42,016 bases of DNA, from contig LSSK01000651.1 of NCBI GenBank assembly GCA_001969505.1, positions 1 to 42,016 of the forward strand. Reading direction: 5' to 3'. Both the position numbers and the translations under genes were made by a program. This document shows, one piece after another, positions 1 to 10,719 of this stretch. Numbering within the stretch: the stretch's first letter is position 1; every line of letters starts with the position of its first letter. The notes under the pieces are model-generated. The model worked only from the letters and a program-made list of their open reading frames with translations, ran no database searches and was not told where the DNA came from. This DNA is from Zancudomyces culisetae. Taxonomy: Eukaryota; Kickxellomycota; Harpellomycetes; Harpellales; Legeriomycetaceae.

Positions 1-1
1 G

Positions 2-1477
2 TGGTTGGCCAGTGAGGATCCGTGGCAAACACTGGCCGCTTGTATCGAGTTAGTTGATGCAGTCGATAGTGGCGATCCCGAAAACTTTGTCAGTCATCTG
101 CACGTGCATCAAGATGGCACATGCAATGGACTACAGCACTATGCTGCATTGGGCCGTGACTTTGAAGGCGGTCGACAAGTCAATCTTGTGCCTGGCGACC
201 ATCCGATGGATGTTTACTCCGCCGTGCTCGATGTTGTCGAGGTATCTGTACGCCGCGATGCTGCCAATGGCCATGAAATGGCCCAACTGCTTGTCGGAAA
301 ACTTAAGCGCAAGGTCATCAAGCAGACTGTCATGACAAACGTCTATGGAGTGTCGATGTACGGCGCCAGGGAGCAGGTTATGGCGCGTCTTAAAGAGATT
401 GTTGATCCACAGACTGGTGCTCCGCTGTTTACTGACCGCGGCCAACTGCTGAAACTAGCTACTTATTTGGCCCACAGGGTCTTTGAAAGTTTGGGTGAGA
501 TCTTTGAGTGTGCTCGTCAGATCCAGGACTGGCTTAACGAAGCTGCTAGTCGTATTGCTCGCTCGCTGCCTCCAGAATCAGTCAAATTACGCAAAGAACT
601 TGCCCGCCTACGCGCTAAACAGCTCCGCCTTGCCCATTCTACAATCAAAACCAAAACCAAAGCCAAAGCCAAAACCGAATCCACAGATGAAACTAATACT
701 AAATCCGTGGATCAGGCTAATACTAATACTAAATCTACTGATGAAACTGAAACTGAAACTAAAACCAAAGCTAAATCCACGACTAGACCGGATTTATCCG
801 ATATTGATTCAAGCAAAGTTAAAACCTCACTTCAGCAGCGCAAAAAACATTTAATTGACCAGATTTCGTCTCAGCCACTTGCTTCTGTAACGTGGACAAC
901 ACCTCTCAACCTAATTATTGTTCAACCGTACCGCAAACTAGTCACAAAAGCCATTTCTTCGTCGCTACAGTACGTCTCATTGGTCAACGAAGATTTGCCA
1001 TCCCCAGTCAATTCTCAGAAGCAAAAGACAGCTTTCCCACCCAATTTTGTTCACTCACTGGATGCTTCACACATGTTGTTGTCAGCGATCCAGTGCAAAG
1101 TCAACGGGATTGTGTTTAGTTCTGTTCATGATAGTTACTGGACTCATGCATGTGATATCGACATGATGAACAATATTTTGCGCGAGCAGTTCGTTGCTTT
1201 GCATCAAAAAAATATCCTTACTGAATTGCGCGATGAGTTTATGTTGCGCTACAAGGATTATCTTATTCCTGTAAATACCACCAAAGTCTCTCAGAACAAT
1301 ACTTCTAATCTTACTTCCAAATCAAAGCATGACTATAGTCTTGATTATGATCATAATGCTGATAAAATCAAGCTAACATCCAAGATTTCTTACATTCCAT
1401 TCGACCTTCCTCCTCTTCCTCCAACTGGCACTTTAGATATTAATTCGGTTCTTGATTCCAAATACTTTTTTTCTTAA
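2..1477 (+). CDS. RPO41: Mitochondrial DNA-directed RNA polymerase, C-terminal part (5' end outside window)
   Basis: This is the single-subunit, T7-phage-like polymerase that transcribes the mitochondrial genome. The frame is open at the left edge (first codons read W-L-A-S-E-D-P-W), so only about 491 C-terminal residues are present. The palm motif HQDGTCNGLQHYAALGRD carries the first catalytic Asp near residue 38. The fingers motif KRKVIKQTVMTNVYG holds the Lys and Tyr that match T7 K631 and Y639. FVHSLDASHM and VHDSYWTHA (second catalytic Asp near residue 376) follow. The end, about DLPPLPPTGTLD to YFFS, matches the family terminus. A Lys/Thr/Glu-rich low-complexity insertion, roughly residues 195-290, lies just before the conserved WTTPL...VQPYRK segment; it is repeat-like and probably a disordered loop. 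It converges on the next gene with about 190 bp between stops. The family call is secure; activity is inferred from intact motifs. Confidence 0.95.
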   Translation, partial: WLASEDPWQTLAACIELVDAVDSGDPENFVSHLHVHQDGTCNGLQHYAALGRDFEGGRQVNLVPGDHPMDVYSAVLDVVEVSVRRDAANGHEMAQLLVGKLKRKVIKQTVMTNVYGVSMYGAREQVMARLKEIVDPQTGAPLFTDRGQLLKLATYLAHRVFESLGEIFECARQIQDWLNEAASRIARSLPPESVKLRKELARLRAKQLRLAHSTIKTKTKAKAKTESTDETNTKSVDQANTNTKSTDETETETKTKAKSTTRPDLSDIDSSKVKTSLQQRKKHLIDQISSQPLASVTWTTPLNLIIVQPYRKLVTKAISSSLQYVSLVNEDLPSPVNSQKQKTAFPPNFVHSLDASHMLLSAIQCKVNGIVFSSVHDSYWTHACDIDMMNNILREQFVALHQKNILTELRDEFMLRYKDYLIPVNTTKVSQNNTSNLTSKSKHDYSLDYDHNADKIKLTSKISYIPFDLPPLPPTGTLDINSVLDSKYFFS

Positions 1478-1664
1478 TTATTTCCCTAACCTTAACTTAG
1501 ACTCTCGTTTTTTCTATTAAATAATATTTATTCTTTTCATTACCCCTAATTATAATTCTACATTTTATAAACAATATAAAAGATGATAAAATAAACAAAA
1601 ACATATAAAAAGAAAGGAAAGAAAGGAGAAGATGAAAGGTCAAGGTATTTTGCTAAATGCCTTT

Positions 1665-4600
1665 TCAGAGATATACTCCGAATTGGTTTCGCATCTTGTA
1701 GCGGATTTCGTCTGCCACATACCGTCTACCTCCACCCCAACCCCCACCTTCCTCACTATGCTCCATATTTCGATTCAAATTGTACAAAAGCTCCATCGTT
1801 CTGATATACCATCCCATAATCTCTTGTCGCATCTTCTTTTCTTCTTTTGCCCCAACTTTTCTCTTTGGATCCAACCTATTCTCAATACTCTTATTTCCTT
1901 CAACATTGTCGGAACTTAAGTCCATAGCTCGAGTTGGCGATCTACCAAGAAACGTCGCAAATAGCGAACGACGCGAATTTATCGCCATGAGTTTGGCTTG
2001 TAACATTTCAATAGTTGTCAGTGCATCATTTTCATATTTGTACTCGCCACATTGTTCCAATCGCTGCGCATTTATCCGTTTTTTCCAAGTATCCACTGAT
2101 CCTGGAGTACTACAAGTTAATGGAACCTTTGTAAATACAGCCGTACACGCAACTAAAATGCTGTATATTGTCTCAATGTCATCTTCAATCTCTCGAATAG
2201 CTACATTCCCAGGCACCACATTTACATCTTCATCATATTTGTTATTTGGCCTATTGTTTTTGACGGCTTTATATATCTTGAATGCCCTAACTGCATACTC
2301 TTCCTTATCCACAGTCATTCGACTCGCTGAGTCACTGCTGTTCTCATTTTTTTGTTTGTTATTTTCTCCAACTCGTGGCTGATGATTATTACTTCCAGCC
2401 AACCACGAAATTCCCATTCCCATTCTCATTTCTATTTCCATAGAATCTGAGGATGTTGCAGATGTTGCAGATATTGCTGACAGTTGGGACTGCAAGTATA
2501 TTTTATGTTGTTTGTACTCTGCAACCAATCCATTAATCATAAGCTTCACAAGTCTGATTCTATCTGTCTCCGAAATACCATCACTTCCAATACCAGAATT
2601 GATCTCACCGGATAATACCTGTTCCAATGTGTAAATATTGTCCTTACGAGCATAGCCCATAATCAATCTGTCTATCAGCTCTATCGTATAACCACCAAGA
2701 CTAAAAAACTTTCTAGAATTTCCCCTCCTCTCCAACTTATTTATAGCTTCACTAGAATGTTGAAGTGAGGTTGGCGTGGCTTGGCTACCATGCATCAGCA
2801 TTTCCGTGGTATTGGTCTTTTCATTGTTTCTAAACTCATGCTTGAGTCTATTATCATCTTTGTTTTCACCCATTCCACTACTGCCAGTGCTGATGTTCGT
2901 GTCTGCCAATTTACTGTGATTATTACTATTACAACGTTGGATTACTTGGTTTAGAATTTTTTCCACCATCTTTGCATATACCGCGCCTGTGATCTCTATT
3001 GGTATTATACTCATTTCCTGCAATCCCTCCTTGACCCACTCCAGTTCGGTTATTGACTTTCTGACCCTACCACATTTCATCATGGTATCTATATACACAT
3101 TACAGCATTCTTTTACGATGCTGTTTATCAAGTTTATCCATACATGTCTATCGATAGCTGTTGTGGGATGTACGCTTGTCTGTGTGTATATGGCGTTTGC
3201 TTCTCTAATAATTCTCTTTATTTCACGTTTAATTCCTGTAACTATTCCATACTTTACAAATAGATATACCCGCTGTTTACCTAAATAAACTCTTCTCATA
3301 ATCTCAACAGCATTCATGTTCATACCTACATTTTCATGTACAGATGTATTCGAATAAGCAAGCATATCTTCACTACCATCCCAAGAATCACCGTTGGGTT
3401 CGTCCATACCCCCACGCCATAAACCACCATTATTATCGGTACCAACGCAATCATCTCGGTTATACACATGATTGAATCCTAGCTTTTTCTCATCAGCTTG
3501 CATGACTATATATTCCACCTCTTTGACACTGTAATGTTTAGCTGCCCTTAACAGCTTTATTAAAGTTAGGCTTGTAATCGCAACATTTCTATCTAATACT
3601 TCCTTAGCAATATTAACCAACCAGTTGCTAATCCAGCTTTTTGCGTCATTACTCTCACCACCAAAGTACCTACTAAAATCACCACCAAACCCACCTTCAA
3701 ACCCACCACCAAACCCACTGCCATCATAGTCATTTTCGGTGGGTATTTTTATATACTCGATTACCTTTTCCAACTTTATCTCATAACTCACACTCCTATC
3801 TACATAATTATCAAACCCAACTCCATTTTCGGAAATGCTACTATCCGCAGATTGATTGGTATCTTTTTCTTGTGACCACTTTCGATTAACTAACGGAATA
3901 ACCAGCAGATTTTCATATGCCTTTATATTGGTCATCAAATGAATTCGTGCCCACCCATACCGTATCGTATCCTTAACCATACTCCCATATTCCAAGTGAC
4001 CCAACCCAACTAGTAAGCCTATTAGCCAGTTATAACCATCAACAATTCGGAATCTGTACTGACTATTTATCACCATATACGCTAGGTATTCGGCTATATC
4101 CACAATGACTTTTGTCGATTCCAAAATGTCAGACATCTTATCACCATTCGTATCGTGTTTTGTGGAATTTACTACTGCCGTTCGCTTGCGTTCTATTCCG
4201 ACTAATTCCATCTTTTCCACCAATACTTTGATTAATGTAATTAGTAGTTTCTCGAATTTCACACTATTATCAGACTTTAGATCCAATTCTTTTAAAAACT
4301 CTATAATTTCATCCGAATCAATCGTATTAATCTTATTTGTACGACTCAACTTTGTTGGTATCATTGTCGGTTGTAGATTCTGAATCTTGGCGATCACATC
4401 CAACACCTTTTCGTATCCTTTGTAATATTCTTTCACAGATTCAAGATCCAAAACAAGACTATCTTCACCCGCACCCGTAGTTTCATTTTCATTTATATTT
4501 TTCAAACTCTGGGCTAGGAGATATCCGTTGTACTTTATTCTGTGCGATTTATTTTTGTAACTCGCGCCTTCTTCCTGCATTTTCGCATGTTGTTTGGGAT

Positions 4601-4835
4601 TGGCGGTGCAGTCGTGATATATTGTTGCTCCGATGTCCGTGTTTTGCTCAACTGGATCTTGCTGCACCCTGTTGGTACTTTCATTGACTGCGAGTGTGGA
4701 AAATCCATATATTTGTGCGATCTCGTCGCATATTCTCTTTTTTGCATTCTTGGTTGCCGGATTAACAAGTTGCTTTACGCTTTTAGATAATGATATTGAC
4801 AATGTCACGCGTACGTTTCTTGTGACTATGAACAT
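1665..4835 (-). CDS. Hypothetical 1056-aa protein, probably mitochondrial, helical-repeat (PPR-like) character
   Basis: A long uninterrupted frame starting at the ATG at 4835-4833. I do not recognise a named family. The first ~35 residues (MFIVTRNVRVTLSISLSKS..., basic and hydroxylated, no acidic residues) look like a mitochondrial presequence. Much of the body is predicted helical, with paired-helix stretches such as ELIDRLIMGYARKDNIYTLE that resemble degenerate pentatricopeptide repeats. A Gly-rich acidic patch (GSGFGGGFEGGFGGDF) lies near residues 370-385, and polar Asn/Ser-rich linkers separate the helical blocks. The C-terminal ~60 residues are basic and helical. It converges with the mitochondrial RNA polymerase gene, which fits a role in mitochondrial gene expression, but that is only context. 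It could instead be another alpha-solenoid. No frame break is seen. Confidence 0.75.
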   Translation of the reverse strand: MFIVTRNVRVTLSISLSKSVKQLVNPATKNAKKRICDEIAQIYGFSTLAVNESTNRVQQDPVEQNTDIGATIYHDCTANPKQHAKMQEEGASYKNKSHRIKYNGYLLAQSLKNINENETTGAGEDSLVLDLESVKEYYKGYEKVLDVIAKIQNLQPTMIPTKLSRTNKINTIDSDEIIEFLKELDLKSDNSVKFEKLLITLIKVLVEKMELVGIERKRTAVVNSTKHDTNGDKMSDILESTKVIVDIAEYLAYMVINSQYRFRIVDGYNWLIGLLVGLGHLEYGSMVKDTIRYGWARIHLMTNIKAYENLLVIPLVNRKWSQEKDTNQSADSSISENGVGFDNYVDRSVSYEIKLEKVIEYIKIPTENDYDGSGFGGGFEGGFGGDFSRYFGGESNDAKSWISNWLVNIAKEVLDRNVAITSLTLIKLLRAAKHYSVKEVEYIVMQADEKKLGFNHVYNRDDCVGTDNNGGLWRGGMDEPNGDSWDGSEDMLAYSNTSVHENVGMNMNAVEIMRRVYLGKQRVYLFVKYGIVTGIKREIKRIIREANAIYTQTSVHPTTAIDRHVWINLINSIVKECCNVYIDTMMKCGRVRKSITELEWVKEGLQEMSIIPIEITGAVYAKMVEKILNQVIQRCNSNNHSKLADTNISTGSSGMGENKDDNRLKHEFRNNEKTNTTEMLMHGSQATPTSLQHSSEAINKLERRGNSRKFFSLGGYTIELIDRLIMGYARKDNIYTLEQVLSGEINSGIGSDGISETDRIRLVKLMINGLVAEYKQHKIYLQSQLSAISATSATSSDSMEIEMRMGMGISWLAGSNNHQPRVGENNKQKNENSSDSASRMTVDKEEYAVRAFKIYKAVKNNRPNNKYDEDVNVVPGNVAIREIEDDIETIYSILVACTAVFTKVPLTCSTPGSVDTWKKRINAQRLEQCGEYKYENDALTTIEMLQAKLMAINSRRSLFATFLGRSPTRAMDLSSDNVEGNKSIENRLDPKRKVGAKEEKKMRQEIMGWYIRTMELLYNLNRNMEHSEEGGGWGGGRRYVADEIRYKMRNQFGVYL

Positions 4836-7166
4836 GACTCATTCTATTCTTTACCTTTTCGCACGTTTGGAATTGTGTTTTTGATTGTGAGCTGATTATT
4901 TGGTGTTTAATTTTTTTATTATCATAACCGCATTTTTACTTATCCAAGGTGATATTTGATCTTAACAATGATAGATTTCAAGGATTTTTTTAAAAAAGTT
5001 GATTTTGTTTGATTGGCTAGAGTATTGCTATTTTTCAAATCCATAAACAAAGGATATACTGATAATAAGACCAAATCCTTCCTCCTTAACTAAAGAAATT
5101 AGAAAAAGTAACTAGAGGACGGGTGCTAAAGTTTTGTATTTGTGTACTTGCGTGTCACAAAAAGATATTTTATTGAATAAACAAGATTTACCTCCCAAGG
5201 AATTACAGTTAAGAAGTAGACTATTAGTTAAATTCTTATGTCATTCATAAACATGAACACACAGTACCACCTCACTGAATTTAAGGCTTTTTATATTCAT
5301 TTAAAACGAGTCAATCCAGTACGATCCAATAATTTCTTAAGGACGCGTGTTTGCCTCCATCTGCAGTAAAAAAAACCATTTGACTCTCGTTTTATTTCAA
5401 TATCCAACCCCAACCCCAATCCCCCTCCCGTCCCTCACCCCCCCCCAACTTTCGACTAGCCCAGGAGTGGCAATACAACATGTCGCACCTGTACCCAGAA
5501 TGGCTTTTATCACCTGTCCAAGTTTTTCTACGATAGTTTTACAATTACTAGTGCCGTGACTGAAAATAGTAATTCACGATAATTATACTCGGCGCAAATT
5601 TGAGAAGTCGCTAAGAGACGGAAGTAAAAAATAAAAAATTAGAGATATTCTTTTGAATAAAACTAGTTTTTCGGATAATTAATTAGTAAATTAGTAAGTT
5701 AACAAGTCAGTCAGCCACTCAGCCACTCAGCTAGTCAGTTAGTTAGCCAGTTAGGAAAAAGAATATTAGTGAATAAAGATGCACTATAAGTCGTAACACG
5801 ACACTAGCTTTTGTTGTTTAATTTCTTATTTCATTTATCCAAATCTCTTCCGCAAGTTTTGAAGAGGCTACTGATAACCGTATCATATTAATTTTAGGGT
5901 ATACCGCTTCAAAATCTTCTTTGTGTAAGTAACTGTCAGTGTTTTCGGTTTCACTCTTGCATTAATTTTCTTCCACTTCATAATAAACATTTTTGTTTTG
6001 GACTACTCCAAACGCTCTGATCTCAACCCTTTGCGTTTATTATTTTTATCTAAAGCGTTAGTGAGACAGTTTTACTTAAAGTTCTCATATTTTACTTAAG
6101 GCTTTCTTAGTCAACTTTTCTAATGCTAATTCAACTTATTTGATATAATAAATATATTCTTGTTTAATTGACCGAATCTTTTCCCAATACACAAAGTTCA
6201 TCTCTTTGCTGGTATATTTTTTTTAGTAAACTTGACAGTGATGTTATCCCAGTTCTTAATATCTTTTTCTTTCCCTAAATAAAGTAGTGTTTGCTCAGCG
6301 GCATCATTTTCAACCCACTTATTATCTCTAGTAATATACTTCTACCTATTTATGCACCTCTGTGGATCTTCTGAACCATGAGTCTCAGCTACAATAGAAT
6401 TTTTCATGATTAGGATATTATGTTTGATTAAGCTATAATCCATCCCATGAATTTCAGATACACAAAGATTTCCCAGTAGAATTCCCAATTGTGATAATTA
6501 CCTACTTTTATTTCGAATCTAGTGTATTTTATTAGTTATGATGATAACTGGGTTTGGTATGCCACCGGGCTGTTAGATATAATCAGTTCACAGATCACAG
6601 ATTGCTTAGTTAGATCCATTTGCTGTTAATATTTTTATTATAGATGTTATACTATCGATATGATGATATATCATAAAGTAAGTATGATGATCACTAAGCA
6701 CTATAACTAATCAATACATACTAAGACATGTGATATGTAGAGCATATTTTATTATGTAAGATTTCTATTACTATTTTTCGACATCTTACCTTTTTTACGT
6801 TTTAATGATTATTCTGTATATTTACACTTTTCTATGATAAAGGTCTTATTAAAAATATTGCAAATTAAACCGTAACTTTAATCTGAATTTGTTTATACTT
6901 TACTAAAAAATATTAGACTAGAGTAAATGATTTTTTTGATGTGGGTAGCTGAGGATGAAGTGTTATCAACTTTGACATCTATTAATATTCGCTATATAAT
7001 GGATAAATTTTTACCATGGTAGCACGATATACCTATTTACTAAAGTTTTTTCTAGTATCTACTAAAGAAAAATAAATATATTTCTATTAATTAAAGAAAG
7101 TCAACCGCTGTAAAGTTTGCTAACAGTGGTACAGAAAGTAGGATTACTTATAACGGTTCCAAAAAA
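4836..7166. other. Intergenic spacer, 2.3 kb, AT-rich
   Basis: No convincing coding region was found; the short open frames are AT-driven and lack initiators or compositional support. It holds a C-rich stretch at 5405-5450 (ending in a run of nine C) and a degenerate short tandem repeat at 5704-5755. The left end should contain the promoter of the 1056-aa gene; no clear element was identified. Confidence 0.6.
5704..5755. repeat. Degenerate tetranucleotide/octanucleotide repeat (CAGT/CAGC/CACT)
   Basis: About 50 bases of imperfect reiteration of AGTCAGTC, AGCCACTC and AGTTAGTT type words, distinct from the surrounding AT-rich spacer. Simple-sequence expansion is the simplest reading. Confidence 0.6.
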
Positions 7167-7706
7167 TCAACAGAACACTGATTTTTCTTTTGAGAAAGGC
7201 CCATCCCAAGTCAGTCCACAATTTGGAGTATGGCAGAATCTATCAAATGCAAGTGCATCCCATTTTTCATCTACACAAATTTTAGTTCGCAAACGTTTAG
7301 AATGACAACCGCATGCAGGCACTGTTTCTAGCTCGATGCATTTCATATAGGTTCTAGCTAAAACCTTTACAGAAACACCAGCCTTGACCCAAGTACATAT
7401 AGCTTGACCTGTTCTTAGTTTTGAGTTAACATCAAAACCGATATGTCGACTGATTACGCTATTAGGCAAGTCATGTCCTGAGTATTTGATTTGAACCCTG
7501 TCAAAATCTTTGTTTGAGAAAGACCAGTATTTAAACCAGTTTCCCGCATTCATAGGTATTGGACCACTCAAATCTCTCCAATATATATGCTGTGTAGGAG
7601 GGTACACATTGAGTACTCTAATACCAGGTTGTATGTCTTTCTGGCCATCGCTACATGCAAAGCAAAGCTTCAGTAAAACTACAAATGTCAACATCTTTTT
7701 AAGCAT
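7167..7706 (-). CDS. Secreted cysteine-rich orphan protein, 179 aa
   Basis: The ATG at 7706-7704 opens a frame with a classical signal peptide: MLKKMLTFVVLLKLCFACSDG has a basic n-region, a hydrophobic core and small residues near a plausible cleavage site at about residue 18-20. The mature part has a Tyr/Trp-rich N-terminal half without cysteines. The C-terminal ~75 residues contain eight Cys, in the order AIC, MKC, ACGC, KIC, RFC, PNC and a terminal VFC, consistent with four disulfides. No domain was recognised. It stands alone in a gene-poor spacer, with more than 2 kb to the left and the ~104-bp tandem repeat starting about 180 bp upstream of its start. A small secreted Cys-rich protein of this kind could be a host-interaction or antimicrobial protein, but nothing in the sequence decides this. 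Confidence 0.7.
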   Translation of the reverse strand: MLKKMLTFVVLLKLCFACSDGQKDIQPGIRVLNVYPPTQHIYWRDLSGPIPMNAGNWFKYWSFSNKDFDRVQIKYSGHDLPNSVISRHIGFDVNSKLRTGQAICTWVKAGVSVKVLARTYMKCIELETVPACGCHSKRLRTKICVDEKWDALAFDRFCHTPNCGLTWDGPFSKEKSVFC

Positions 7707-7879
7707 GATAACAATTTTATAATTTTAATAATCTAAGGTTTTTTAAATATTTTAAATTCTGGTTACTTCCACTAAGTGGATGCAAGTTCTTTGATGTTTT
7801 TTTTTTGAAAAGGAAAAGTCCGCGTATTTATGTTAATAACACACCCTAACTAAGGATATAACAGCAAACCAGCTTTATA

Positions 7880-8300
7880 CTATATAGTTGTGCCTATAAT
7901 AGTCGATAAGTTTTGAAAATCACTCTTGAATGTTAAAGCAGCTAAATCTATATAATATCATACCGAGCATCCCATATTTTAATATATATATCAGCGCCTA
8001 GAAAAATCCAATGGGTTAAAATGTTCTTTCTAAAAACGTGAATGGTCAGCAATATATCTAGATGAACAAATCTAATACCTATCTTTTAATATACACTAGT
8101 TCCTAGAACAAACTTTGCTGAATAAATGTACTCAATAAACATCAAAATAAATCTATCATTAAAAAAGATTATCAATACCCCATTTTTTAAAATGTGTGTT
8201 TGTGCCTAGAGATACCCATTAAATTAAAAATTCACTCTTGAATGCTAAAATGGTCAAAAAAAAAACAGCATGTACATCCAACAACTAATAAATGCAAAAC
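7880..8300. repeat. Degenerate tandem repeat, four units of about 104 bp
   Basis: The word (G/T)CCTA(G/T) preceded by an ATAT- or TGTG-rich stretch recurs at 7892, 7996, 8101 and 8204, a spacing of 103-105 bp. Before each anchor from the second on lies a variant of ATACC-C-AT-TTTTAA-ATAT. The segment TCACTCTTGAATG is shared exactly by the first and fourth units. The units have diverged considerably, so the array looks old. No protein reading frame is preserved between units. Confidence 0.65.
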
Positions 8301-8502
8301 AACAGTAAAAGAGAATTGTTTACATATCGGGCTATCAGTAACGGAAAATAATACAAATCCCCAAACCGAAGTTGATGAATTAACCACACATATGAATGTG
8401 TTTTTAATTGTACCATATCTGGTCTTTCGCTTTCTTTTTCTAGAAATATTTTCTTAAGTTTATTATCTAATTACTAGCTACCTCAACCGTTAGCTCAACG
8501 TT

Positions 8503-8527
8503 AAAGAAAAGTACAACGCTTTTCTTT
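8503..8527. other. Perfect 9-bp inverted repeat (hairpin)
   Basis: AAAGAAAAG at 8503-8511 pairs exactly with CTTTTCTTT at 8519-8527 around a 7-base loop. The A/T-rich composition makes chance occurrence possible; no T-run follows and no gene ends here. Confidence 0.3.
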
Positions 8528-8996
8528 ATATACTTCAACATTAAAAGTTATCTGGGCTACTATGCTGGAAGTATATTTTAGAACTTTCCTAGTTTAATTA
8601 TAAACAAGGTTTTATGTTAAAAACTTTTTATGCTATTCTAGTGGATCTCAGTTAAGTATGGTAAGATTAGGGGTTCAGATATCTTTAACAAAATGAAGTA
8701 ACCATTTTACACTCTAGAATGTGTAATAAAGAAAAATACACTTTAATTGGCGAAAATAGCAAATAAAGATTGCCATTTTGTTTAAAAAAATTACACATAC
8801 GTGTCTATAGATTTTTGTAACTGGGCGTTACTGGCTTAAATGTTAAAATAAAACATATAAACTTGGTAGAAATACGACCTTAGATTTGCTATAAATGTAA
8901 TTAATAGATGGTCGAACCAGATAAAAAAGATCGTGCTCATGTAAATTATCGTTGCTACTATAGAAGTATTGATTACTTTTGTTAGTTTCAAATTTT

Positions 8997-9027
8997 AAAA
9001 AGTCGGCTTGATGTCTATATAGTGGCT
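8997..9027 (+). pseudogene. tRNA-Pro 5'-end fragment (tRNA relic)
   Basis: The 17 bases AAAAAGTCGGCTTGATG at 8997-9013 are identical to 10712-10728, which is the immediate 5' flank plus acceptor arm of the intact tRNA-Pro gene. After that a loose resemblance to the A-box region continues (TCTATATAGTGG versus GTCTAGTGG). No anticodon arm, T arm or 3' acceptor strand can be found. It reads as a truncated, decayed copy or the head of a tRNA-derived short element. Confidence 0.5.
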
Positions 9028-9417
9028 AGATGGGCATAATGGCTAATTAATTAGCTATAACGAACATTTTAAATGCCGAGAGTCTTGAGGTTAGTTATTT
9101 TTAATCATAAATATTTTAGTTGATATCTTTGCTAAAGATTCTAGTTTATTAATTATTACACATTGTTACTATTAGACTAGATTCAGTTTAATTTAGTGGT
9201 TATTTATAATTTATACAGTTAAAATTTACATATATATTAAAAAGCTAGTTAGTAAAGAAAAAGTATAAAAAGAATTATAACACAATACAACTAATAACCA
9301 AACTAAAACACAAACACGTACACACAGTACAGCAAACTAAAACAAATCAATTAACTAAATTACGTGGAGATGATACAATGATGTTATAACCCTATCATTA
9401 CTGTTCAATGACCAGGA

Positions 9418-9985
9418 ATGCTATCCACTACCAAATTTAAATCATCATTTAACGCAGAACATCTGGTAACATTCTTCAAAAGGGAACTGGCAAACTACAT
9501 CAGTCGTTTACTGATATCGCGTTATGCATTGACCAAGTTTTTAGCTGGCACAGAATGGGATGAAATGAAACCGTTTGATTGTACTAATACATGTTGCGTT
9601 GCTACATACATTCAAACTATTGGGAAGCGCGGAAGATCATTGAAATATGAGTGCACTGGTGGTAAAACAAGTGCATCAACTGCCACAACCCACATTCTTA
9701 AATTCGCTCAAAGAAGGATTAAACCTGAATAATAGGGTTTATACACCCCAATTTGAGGATAAACTATAGTTCCGGTTCAAGGGTCAGCGTAATTTTTATG
9801 AAGATTTTCAAAGTAAATTCTTATTTGACGCGCTGATACATGACAATGACAATTATTCTAAGTACAGGGTGTTCATGTCGGTTTTGGCCATCTCCGTATA
9901 TCACTCATGCAATTATGTCAAAAGTACCTTTAGAGTGTACTACGACGACCACCATAATGCAAGGATCACCAAGTCAGCGCGATGA
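9418..9985 (+). pseudogene. Broken coding-like island (two frames, one internal stop)
   Basis: An ATG at 9418 opens 104 codons ending at a TAA at 9730-9732. From 9725 the next frame (+1) continues for 86 codons to a TGA at 9983, interrupted only by a TAG at 9767-9769. Both halves read like ordinary protein (for example RLLISRYALTKFLAGTEWDE and VFMSVLAISVYHSCNYVKST) and the island is visibly richer in G and C than the spacer around it. The simplest reading is one decayed gene of about 190 codons with a frameshift and a nonsense change. A short intact gene followed by chance coding, or an unrecognised intron, cannot be excluded. No family was recognised; an origin from a mobile element is possible. 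Confidence 0.4.
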
Positions 9986-10719
9986 GTTTGACTTTGTCGT
10001 ATAATTTACATACGACAGAAAATAGAGTAATTTTCATGGCAAATGTTTATTTTTAGATATATTATATTTATATTTGTTTTTTTATAAATTTATTATTGCC
10101 CAAAACAAAATGAATTAAACTGTAGTTAAGTTTGTGTCAATGGTGATTTATATTTAGTTTAAAAAGCATGCAAAAAAAAGTAAAAAACTCTATTGCTGAT
10201 AAATTAATTATATAATGCTATTATATTTATATACAAATTTTTTAAAAAATGTCATATAGTGACATGAACCCTTGGTGATAAACTAATATTATATGTTTAT
10301 CATCAAGTGAAATAATTAAATTAATAATATACTTTTAGTTTTAGTTTTTTTAGTATTCAATGAAACTGATTCATTGATGTTTTTTCTAAGAGTATTGGTT
10401 TATTACTCATTTTAATTGTTTCAGTATTAGTTTATTTAGTTAGTATTAGTTCAATAGTTAGTTATTAGTATGTTTATAATACTAGGAAAAGTATTTAAAG
10501 GGTTAGTTATTGCATAAGGAAATAAATATCATTCTATCATACAAGCTTTGTAGTAGTAAATAAATAGTTATGATCAACTACAGATGTTTATATTAAGTTT
10601 ATAATAGTTTCAACTAAGTTTATAATTTATAACAATAATTATACGATACATATTATACATATATAAATAAAAAAAATATAAATAATTATAACAAAAATTT
10701 AATTATACAACAAAAAGTC
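9986..10719. other. Intergenic spacer, strongly AT-rich
   Basis: Contains only AT-rich low-complexity DNA, with TTAGTT- and TAGTATTAG-like reiterations around 10315-10480. No gene or regulatory element is supported. Its right end is the 5' flank of the tRNA gene. Confidence 0.6.

Larger units (their letters stand above)
7707..9417. other. Intergenic spacer with repeats, 1.7 kb
   Basis: No gene is supported. The spacer contains a degenerate ~104-bp tandem repeat (7880-8300), a perfect 9-bp-stem hairpin (8503-8527) and a tRNA-Pro 5'-end fragment (8997-9027), listed separately. The rest is AT-rich without recognisable signals; an A/C-rich stretch lies at about 9280-9360. Confidence 0.6.

Noticed and set aside
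8242-8457. 71-codon frame with ATG
   Set aside because: It begins inside the degenerate tandem repeat, has an A-run near its start and no recognisable domain or signal.
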